Source of the DNA: an uncultured Oscillospiraceae bacterium | GTDB lineage: Bacteria > Bacillota > Clostridia > Oscillospirales > Ruminococcaceae | Assembly: GCA_910579545.1 (NCBI GenBank) | Contig: CAJTVI010000048.1 | Location: 1-20,463, forward strand | Length of the DNA: 20,463 bases | Reading direction: 5' to 3' | Shown: positions 15,340 through 20,463 of the stretch, in pieces | How positions within the stretch are numbered: the first letter of the stretch is position 1 | Layout of the letters: each line of letters starts with the position of its first letter | Translations under genes and position numbers: made by a program | The notes under the pieces: model-generated | Seen by the model: only the letters and a program-made list of their open reading frames with translations | Databases searched by the model: none | What the model was told of the DNA's origin: nothing

Positions 15340-16422
15340 TTAATGATATGCTTTTTTGAGCCAGCCAAACCCAGGCAGCCGCGCCAGGAGCAGGATCACC
15401 GCCGAAACCAGCAGGGTGTACAGCAGCGCCTTGGGGAAATACGCGGAGATGCCCACGGCCCCGGCCAGCCGGTCCAGCCAGGCGCCGGGCAGCGGGCCCG
15501 CGCCGACCAGCGGGTGCAAAAAGTACACCAGCGCGCTGAGATCCTGCAAAACGGCGTAATGCCGGCCCGCGGGCGGCCTTGCCCCAAGGACGAGCGCAAA
15601 CCCGAAAAAGAGCGCCAGCGGCAGGGTCAGGTAGGCGTCATGCATCCGGGCAAACCCGGCCCGCTCGAGCAGCACCCCCTCGGCAAGCACCAGCAGCATC
15701 GAGCCGGCAAACCCCAAAAGCGCGGTTTTCCGGGCCAGCCGGATCTCATAAAAAGCGAACAGCATCCCAATGCCAACAAACAAAAACCCATCGAACAGGC
15801 CGTTCCGCGTTGTGCGGATCACCTTCTGCACGAGTTTCAGGCCGCTCCAAACGGCGGGCGCGGCGGTCTCGAGCGGCCGGATGAGCCCAAACCAGGACTG
15901 CCCCAGCAGCCCTGCGAGGTACAGCGCGCCTGCGGCGCACAGGATCCGGGGCGGGCTTACCTTTTTGTGGAGCAGGTACGAGACCAGCAGCACCGCAACG
16001 ATCACCGCCGGCAGATACCACAGGTGGAAATAGCTGCCCTCAAACAAAAAACTTCGGATGTACCACAAAACGCTGTGCACAAAGCCCTTTTCATCGCCGC
16101 GGTACGTTTGGGCCGACAGCGGGAAAAAGATTGCCGTCCATATGAGATAGATGCGCAGCATCCGCAGCACAAACGCCTTTGTGGGGCCGGGGTCAAACTG
16201 CTCAAGGGTCGTTTTGCGGTACAGAAAATACCCGGACGACGCAAAGAAAAACGGTACCGCGATCCTCGCGAGCCAATGCTGTACAAGAAAATTCAGGCCG
16301 GCGGCCTCGGGGGGGAACGGCGCGCCGTGAATCGCAACCACCAGGATCGAACCAGCCAGCCGGGCCAGGCAAAACGAGGGGTAATACTGCCTGTCCGCCT
16401 GCCTGCGCAGCTGCCAGGCCAT
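15340..16422 (-). CDS. Membrane acyltransferase, acyltransferase-3 (OafA-like) family
   Basis: A 360-residue polytopic membrane protein with about 9-10 hydrophobic segments. The start at 16422 is the first ATG before the family core; GGGAGG lies about 12 bases upstream, slightly far. FCLARLAGSILVVAIHG places the catalytic-type histidine at residue 32 inside the first membrane helix. IAVPFFFASSGYFLYRK is the second family hallmark, and FHLWYLPAVIVAV the third. SALVYFLHPL near the end matches the final conserved helix. Such enzymes move acyl groups (often acetyl or succinyl) onto extracytoplasmic polysaccharide, teichoic acid or peptidoglycan. The acceptor is unknown and no glycan-synthesis genes lie nearby. 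It has its own consensus promoter (16517-16545), a long structured leader and its own terminator, so it is a free-standing gene. Confidence 0.85.
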   Translation of the reverse strand: MAWQLRRQADRQYYPSFCLARLAGSILVVAIHGAPFPPEAAGLNFLVQHWLARIAVPFFFASSGYFLYRKTTLEQFDPGPTKAFVLRMLRIYLIWTAIFFPLSAQTYRGDEKGFVHSVLWYIRSFLFEGSYFHLWYLPAVIVAVLLVSYLLHKKVSPPRILCAAGALYLAGLLGQSWFGLIRPLETAAPAVWSGLKLVQKVIRTTRNGLFDGFLFVGIGMLFAFYEIRLARKTALLGFAGSMLLVLAEGVLLERAGFARMHDAYLTLPLALFFGFALVLGARPPAGRHYAVLQDLSALVYFLHPLVGAGPLPGAWLDRLAGAVGISAYFPKALLYTLLVSAVILLLARLPGFGWLKKAYH

Positions 16423-16516
16423 AGGGGCCCCGCCTCCCGCCTTGTGCAGACCGGGGCCGGCGGCTCCCGGCGGCCGGCCCGGGGGCCGGCTTGCCTTGCC
16501 GCCGGCCCTGCACCCC
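16423..16516 (-). other. Structured GC-rich leader of the acyltransferase transcript
   Basis: The roughly 90-nt leader contains two nested perfect stems: an outer 10-bp stem (16454-16463 with 16499-16508) and an inner 8-bp stem (16473-16480 with 16483-16490). No T-run follows on the minus strand. The ribosome binding site lies outside the outer stem, close to the ATG. No known riboswitch pattern was recognised. Confidence 0.55.
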
Positions 16517-16545
16517 ATTATAGCGGGTCTGCGGGATATTTTCAA
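16517..16545 (-). promoter_or_regulatory. Sigma-A type promoter of the acyltransferase gene
   Basis: Minus strand TTGAAA (16540-16545), 17-nt spacer, consensus TATAAT (16517-16522). Confidence 0.85.
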
Positions 16546-16635
16546 CCAGAGGGCCCTGGGAGGGCCGGATCTTTGCGGGATATGCTTTTGCGCGGGGCGC
16601 AGCCGCGGCTGGAATGGGGCAACCGGCACAAAGCG

Positions 16636-16664
16636 TTGAAAAGCCGGGCAAAATAGTGTAGAAT
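16636..16664 (+). promoter_or_regulatory. Sigma-A type promoter of the glnS-yitT operon
   Basis: TTGAAA (16636-16641), 17-nt spacer, TAGAAT (16659-16664). The leader of about 85 nt contains a GC-rich stem region (16683-16722) and a 12-nt palindrome, and ends in AAGGAGTGG. It is too short for a T-box riboswitch. Confidence 0.8.
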
Positions 16665-16724
16665 CAGGTTTTAGGATACACTGGCCGGCCGCCGGCGGGG
16701 CCGCGTGCGCGGCGGCGCGGGGCG

Positions 16725-16736
16725 TATTGTACAATA
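16725..16736. promoter_or_regulatory. Perfect 12-bp palindrome in the glnS leader
   Basis: TATTGTACAATA is its own reverse complement and lies 20 nt before the glnS start codon, four bases before the ribosome binding site AAGGAG. It could be a protein-binding site or an alternative -10 (TACAAT at 16730-16735). Its role is unknown. Confidence 0.35.
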
Positions 16737-16755
16737 AACAAGGAGTGGAAAAGCG

Positions 16756-18429
16756 ATGCAAGAGCGCGTGAGCAACTTTTTGACCGACATCATCGACGCC
16801 GACCTGGCCGAGGGCAAGGTAAAGGAGATCCACACACGGTTCCCGCCCGAGCCGAACGGCTACCTGCACATTGGCAGCGCCAAGGCCATCTGGATCAACT
16901 GGGGCATCGCCCACCAGTACGGGGGCAAATTCAACCTGCGGTACGACGATACCAACCCGGTGCGGGAGGACGACGAGTACGTCAAGAGCATCGAGGAGGA
17001 CCTGCGCTGGCTGGGGGCTGAGCCGAACGGCGGCATTTTTTACGGCAGCGATTATTTTGAGCAGTGCTACAATTACGCCGAGCAGCTGATCAAGGAAGGC
17101 AAGGCGTATGTGTGCGATTTGAGCCGGGAGGAGATGGCCGAGTACCGCGGCAGCCTGACCGAGCCGGGCCGGCCCAGCCCCTGGCGGGACCGCAGCCCCG
17201 AGGAAAACCTTGATTTGTTCCGCCGGATGCGGGCGGGCGAATTTGCCGACGGCAGCCGCACCCTGCGGGCCAAGATCGACATGGCCAGCCCCAACATGAA
17301 CCTGCGGGACCCGGCCATCTACCGCATTGTGCGGGCGCACCATCACCGGCAGGGGGACGCCTGGTGCATCTACCCGCTCTATGATTTTGCCCACCCCATC
17401 CAGGACGCGATCGAGGGGATCACCCACAGCATGTGCAGCCTGGAGTTTGAAAACCACCGCCCGCTGTACGAGTGGGTGATCGACAACCTGCACCTTGGGC
17501 CCTACCCCATCCAGCGGGAGTTTGCGCGGCTGAACGTGACCAACACGGTGATGAGCAAGCGGTATCTGCGGGAATTGGTGGAGACCGGCATTGTGGACGG
17601 CTGGGATGACCCCCGCATGCCCACCCTGTGCGGGCTGCGCCGGCGGGGGTACAGCCCGGCCAGCATCTTTGAGTTTGTAAAAAAGGCCGGGGTGGCCAAG
17701 GTGTACAGTTTGGTGGACAGCCGGCTGCTGGAATACTGCATCCGCACCGAGCTGGAGCTTGCCGCCCCCCGGCGCATGGCGGTGACCGACCCGGTAAAGT
17801 TAGTGATCACCAACTACCCGGCCGGCAAAACCGAGACCTTCCGCCTGCCCAACAACCCCAACAAGGCGGCGGCGGACGATTCCACCCGCGAGGTGACCTT
17901 TGGGGGCGAATTGTATATTGAGCGGAGCGATTTTGCCGAGGTGCCGCCGCCCAAGTTCCAGCGGCTGCGGCCGGGCGGCGAGGTGCGGCTGATGGGGGCC
18001 TACATCGTAAAGTGCGATGAGGTGGTCAAGGACGCCGAGGGCAATATCACCGAGCTGCGCTGCACCGCCGACCTTGCCACCGGCAACGGCATGCCGGCGG
18101 ACGGGCGCAAGGTAAAGGGCACCATCCACTGGGTGAGCGCCGCGAACTGCGTTGACGCCGAGGTGCGGCTGTACGAAAACCTGTTTACGATGGAGAATAT
18201 GGGCGAGATCCCCGAGGGGGCCGATTACAAGGATTACCTCAACCCCAGCTCGGTGACCGTGCTGCCGCATGCAAAATTGGAAGCGTCCTTAAGCGCGGCG
18301 CAGCCGGGCGAAAAGTTCCAGTTTGTGCGGATGGGGTATTTTACGCCGGATTCCAAGCATCCGGGGGTATTTAACCGGATCGTGACCCTGAAGGACAGCT
18401 TTGCCAAAACACTGGAGGCGGCCAAATAA
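16756..18429 (+). CDS. glnS: Glutaminyl-tRNA synthetase
   Basis: A 557-residue class I aminoacyl-tRNA synthetase, close to the 550-560 residues of bacterial GlnRS. It charges tRNA-Gln with glutamine in the cytoplasm using ATP. The signature FPPEPNGYLHIGSAKA (29-44) contains the HIGH motif as HIGS (38-41), followed by NLRYDDTNP (60-68). The second ATP motif is VMSKR (265-269), the usual GlnRS form of KMSKS. PLYDFAHPIQDAIEGITHS (207-225) is the Gln-binding signature region. The two anticodon-binding beta-barrels follow from about 340 (KLVITNYP, RLMGAYIVKCDEV, GTIHWVSA). The C-terminal YqeY fusion seen in some Bacillota is absent. AAGGAG sits 10 bases before the ATG. yitT follows one base after the stop. 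Confidence 0.96.
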   Translation: MQERVSNFLTDIIDADLAEGKVKEIHTRFPPEPNGYLHIGSAKAIWINWGIAHQYGGKFNLRYDDTNPVREDDEYVKSIEEDLRWLGAEPNGGIFYGSDYFEQCYNYAEQLIKEGKAYVCDLSREEMAEYRGSLTEPGRPSPWRDRSPEENLDLFRRMRAGEFADGSRTLRAKIDMASPNMNLRDPAIYRIVRAHHHRQGDAWCIYPLYDFAHPIQDAIEGITHSMCSLEFENHRPLYEWVIDNLHLGPYPIQREFARLNVTNTVMSKRYLRELVETGIVDGWDDPRMPTLCGLRRRGYSPASIFEFVKKAGVAKVYSLVDSRLLEYCIRTELELAAPRRMAVTDPVKLVITNYPAGKTETFRLPNNPNKAAADDSTREVTFGGELYIERSDFAEVPPPKFQRLRPGGEVRLMGAYIVKCDEVVKDAEGNITELRCTADLATGNGMPADGRKVKGTIHWVSAANCVDAEVRLYENLFTMENMGEIPEGADYKDYLNPSSVTVLPHAKLEASLSAAQPGEKFQFVRMGYFTPDSKHPGVFNRIVTLKDSFAKTLEAAK

Positions 18430-18430
18430 G

Positions 18431-19318
18431 ATGGATCGACAGCAGCTTGGCGGCGCGGTAAAAAAGGCGGTCACACCCGCGTCGCTCTGGTGGTTCTGCC
18501 AGCTGAACGCCGGGCTGTTTGCCACGGCGGTGGGGGTGCATTTTTTTAAGACGCCCAACCATTTTGCCATTGGCGGCACTACCGGCATCTCGATCGTGCT
18601 GGCGTCCCTGTTCCCCAAGGGGAACGTGGGCGGGTTTTTGTTCCTCATCAACACGGTATTGGTGGGGCTGGGCCTTGTATTCCTTGGGCCCCGCAAGATG
18701 GGCGGCACGATCTATTCCAGCTATGCGCTCTCGTTTTTTGTCTCGCTGTGCGAGGCGGTTTACCCCATGGACGCCCCCTTTACAGACGACGCTTTGCTGG
18801 AACTCTGCTTTGCGGTGCTGCTGCCGGCGGTGGGCAGCGCGCTGGTTTTTAATTTAGGGGCGTCCACCGGCGGCACCGATATCCTGGCCATGATCCTATC
18901 GCAGCACACCTCGCTGGAGATCGGCCGGGCGCTGCTGGTGAGCGATATCGCCATTGTGGCGGCGGGCGGGTTCTGTTTTGGCATCCGCACCTTTTTGTAC
19001 TGCATGCTGGGCCTGTTTGCCCGCACCTTTATGGTGGACGGCATGATCGAGAGCATCAACCTGCGCAAACAGGTCACCATCGTGACCGCAAAGCCCGAGG
19101 AGATCAAGCGGTTTATTTTGGAGCAGCTGGGCCGCAGCGCCACCGTGCACAACGCCTACGGCGCCTTTACCCACCGGGAGGTGGAGGTGCTTACCACCGT
19201 GCTGACCCGACGCCAAACCGTGCTGCTGCGCAATTTTATCCGCAAAACCGATCCCGGCGCCTTTATTACCATCGTCAACTCCTCCGAGGTCATCGGCAAG
19301 GGCTTCCGCTCGGTGTGA
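18431..19318 (+). CDS. yitT: YitT-family membrane protein (DUF161/DUF2179)
   Basis: A 295-residue protein with about five hydrophobic segments in residues 18-200 and a soluble C-terminal domain. The family signatures are both present: FAIGGTTGIS (45-54) and GASTGGTDI (143-151). From about 205 the DUF2179 domain follows (IESINLRKQVTIVTAKPEEIKRFI ... ITIVNSSEVIGKGF). The start at 18431 is one base after the glnS stop, with GGAGG (18413-18417) inside the end of glnS, so translation is probably coupled. YitT proteins are common in Bacillota inner membranes, but their transport or signalling role is not firmly known. The pairing with glnS may be local to this lineage and says little about function. 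Confidence 0.9.
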   Translation: MDRQQLGGAVKKAVTPASLWWFCQLNAGLFATAVGVHFFKTPNHFAIGGTTGISIVLASLFPKGNVGGFLFLINTVLVGLGLVFLGPRKMGGTIYSSYALSFFVSLCEAVYPMDAPFTDDALLELCFAVLLPAVGSALVFNLGASTGGTDILAMILSQHTSLEIGRALLVSDIAIVAAGGFCFGIRTFLYCMLGLFARTFMVDGMIESINLRKQVTIVTAKPEEIKRFILEQLGRSATVHNAYGAFTHREVEVLTTVLTRRQTVLLRNFIRKTDPGAFITIVNSSEVIGKGFRSV

Positions 19319-19335
19319 GGGGAACGCCCCTATTT

Positions 19336-19397
19336 GGCCAATATGGGGGCCGTGGCCCCCATACCCCCATTACCCGCCGCACAATCCTGTGCGGCGG
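19336..19397 (+). repeat. Dispersed 3'-end hairpin element, copy C
   Basis: On the plus strand: GGCCAATA, the hairpin TGGGGGCC/GGCCCCCA (19344-19361), TACCCCCA (to 19369), then a second 10-bp hairpin CCGCCGCACA/TGTGCGGCGG (19374-19397). It starts 17 nt after the yitT stop codon. Order and orientation relative to the upstream gene match copies A and B. Confidence 0.75.
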
Positions 19398-19411
19398 AGG
19401 GAAAAGATATA

Positions 19412-19452
19412 ACAGCCGCCGGCGCATATTTTGCACGCCGACGGCTGTTTTT
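19412..19452 (+). terminator. Terminator of the glnS-yitT operon
   Basis: A 13-bp stem with one mismatch (19412-19424 with 19436-19448) is followed by a T-run (19448-19452). The A-containing left flank is too weak to be sure of activity on the minus strand. Confidence 0.8.
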
Positions 19453-19612
19453 CGATGTGTTCTTTTTTGCCCCTGTGAGCAGCTTCTCCCATTTTTTTGG
19501 GCGATTTTTTCGTGCGGCATACAGAAAGGGGGAAATTGAGAAACATTGCATCCATCCAATGCAGGGTACATGATGGTGGAACGTCCCCCAAAAATTAGGA
19601 ATTAGCCCAAGA
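19453..19612. other. Intergenic region between yitT and the MATE gene
   Basis: No gene can be supported. Short minus-strand frames pass through the terminator stem but have no ribosome binding site. The stretch is rich in T-runs (about 19462, 19491 and 19504) and less GC-rich than the genes. It contains CCCA-T7-TGGG (19488-19502), a short hairpin that could act as an additional transcription stop. TGCAT and ATGCA near 19547 and 19559 form another short inverted repeat. Confidence 0.5.
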
Positions 19613-19646
19613 TGGGGGTCTGGGGGATGAATCCCCCAGATTGGCC
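19613..19646 (-). repeat. Dispersed 3'-end hairpin element, copy D
   Basis: Read on the minus strand: GGCCAATC, the hairpin TGGGGGATTCATCCCCCA, then GACCCCCA. It begins 18 nt after the MATE gene stop. The second hairpin seen in copies A-C is missing or degenerate here; instead CCCCC can pair with GGGGG about 25 nt further on. Confidence 0.7.
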
Positions 19647-19664
19647 TTTTACTTTGCTCTGCCC

Positions 19665-20463
19665 CTACTCCTCCGGCTGCGCGGCGACGCGGCGGCGCAG
19701 CCAGCCGCCGGGCAGGTAGTAGCCCAGATAGAGCAAAAGGGTGATGCACCAGCTTACCGGGAAGCAGGCCAGCCCCGCCTGGATGCTGCCATAGGCCGGC
19801 GCGGCCCAAAACAGCCAGGCGACCCGCACGGCGCAGACCCCAAACACGGTGATCAGGGTGGGCACAAGGGTATCGCCCGCGCCGCGCATGGTGGCCGAAA
19901 GCACCTCGATGCCAACAAACGAGATATACCAGGGCATGACAAAACGGGAGATGGTCAGGCCCAGCTCCACCACCTCGGCGTCGGCGGTAAAGCAGCCGTA
20001 GAGCGGCCGGCCCAGCCCCAGCATCAGCGCCACGATGCACGCGGCAAACCCCAATCCAATGCCGCAGGCCTGCCGCACCCCGCTGCGCATCCGGTCATAC
20101 CGGCGCGCCCCGAAATTCTGGCCCGCAAAGGTGGTTACCGCCAGCCCCAAAGACTGCACGGTCATCCAGAACAGGCTGTCCAGCTTACCAAACACCGCCC
20201 ATGCCGCCATGGCCGTGGTGCCAAACCCGTTGATATACACCTGCACCAGGATATTGGAAATATCGTACAGCATCGCCTGCACCGCCGCCGGCATGCCAAT
20301 GCGGGCCATGGCCGCCAGCGCCGGGGGGTCGAGCCGCAGCCCCTGCCTTTGCAGGCGGTAGGGCTCGCCCTCGGCCTGCGGCCCGGCAAGCCGGCGCAGC
20401 ACCAGCAGCGCGCTGGCGATTTGGCTGAGCAGGGTAGCCAGCGCCGCCCCCAGCACCCCCAGC
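19665..20463 (-). CDS. MATE-family efflux transporter, C-terminal part (cut by window edge)
   Basis: About 265 residues of the C-terminal half are present; the reading frame continues beyond the right edge, and the GTG near 20456 is internal because it falls inside the usual GxLGAALATLLSQ helix. MATE motifs include IGMPAAVQAMLYDISNILVQ with the helix starting the second six-helix bundle, FAGQNFGARRYDRM, and TMRGAGDTLVPT near the end. Six hydrophobic segments are visible. These pumps export cationic drugs, dyes or metabolites using Na+ or H+ gradients; the substrate cannot be told. The tail ends in a basic and Glu-containing stretch. The gene is convergent with glnS-yitT. Confidence 0.92.
   Translation of the reverse strand, partial: LGVLGAALATLLSQIASALLVLRRLAGPQAEGEPYRLQRQGLRLDPPALAAMARIGMPAAVQAMLYDISNILVQVYINGFGTTAMAAWAVFGKLDSLFWMTVQSLGLAVTTFAGQNFGARRYDRMRSGVRQACGIGLGFAACIVALMLGLGRPLYGCFTADAEVVELGLTISRFVMPWYISFVGIEVLSATMRGAGDTLVPTLITVFGVCAVRVAWLFWAAPAYGSIQAGLACFPVSWCITLLLYLGYYLPGGWLRRRVAAQPEE

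Noticed and set aside
15277..16656. Plus-strand open frame of 459 codons opposite the acyltransferase
   Set aside because: It runs through a minus-strand terminator and promoter; the peptide is Arg/Gln/Pro-rich without a fold, while the minus strand encodes typical membrane helices.
16665..16755. T-box riboswitch before glnS
   Set aside because: The leader is about 90 nt, without the T-box core sequence or an antiterminator/terminator pair.
16423..17493. Long N-terminal extension of the acyltransferase frame
   Set aside because: It would include the acyltransferase promoter and antisense glnS; membrane-enzyme similarity begins only at 16422.
19334..19571. Small minus-strand protein with a CKICAGGC motif
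   Set aside because: The cysteine stretch is encoded by the terminator stem, no ribosome binding site precedes either ATG, and several frames are equally open.

Overview
The window looks like a chromosomal segment of a high-GC, gut-type Clostridia (Bacillota), most likely Oscillospiraceae/Ruminococcaceae and perhaps near Faecalibacterium, Gemmiger or Subdoligranulum. This is inferred from gene content (DegV, YitT, a two-domain 2-hydroxyacyl-CoA dehydratase activase, cytosolic GH3 beta-glucosidase), strong AGGAGG-like ribosome binding sites, sigma-A type promoters and T-tailed terminators. I could not search for close relatives. I see no rRNA, tRNA, CRISPR array, insertion sequence or prophage gene.

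Layout. 1-551: terminator of an off-window gene, a REP-like array of GGGACGGTTCTTTT-type repeats, then a promoter with an embedded 9-bp inverted repeat. 552-1200: three-gene type II toxin-antitoxin operon (ribbon-helix-helix protein, RelE-like toxin, small third protein), bracketed by 17-bp direct repeats. 1333-2554: glutaredoxin-like protein and a DegV fatty-acid-binding protein. 2684-3685 (minus): DEDDh exonuclease with a C-terminal zinc-ribbon-like segment. 3952-6447: GH3 glycosidase with two tandem terminators. 6576-10474 (minus): metal-dependent amidohydrolase, lipoprotein and nucleoside phosphorylase, probably read in that order from an extended -10 promoter. 10671-15019 (minus): 2-hydroxyacyl-CoA dehydratase-type activase and its D-component-like partner as two coupled ORFs. 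15340-16422 (minus): membrane acyltransferase. 16756-19318 (plus): glnS-yitT operon. 19665-20463 (minus): MATE efflux pump, cut by the window edge.

Themes. Most genes are housekeeping or metabolic and many have their own promoter and terminator. The least ordinary signals are (i) the three-gene toxin-antitoxin cassette with a visible operator and flanking direct repeats, (ii) a dispersed hairpin element present four times, each 14-41 nt after a stop codon and always in the same orientation relative to the gene that just ended, and (iii) the activase/dehydratase polypeptide, which I recall as often being one chain in related bacteria and which here is two ORFs 2 nt apart. All domain calls come from reading motifs by eye; no database search was run.
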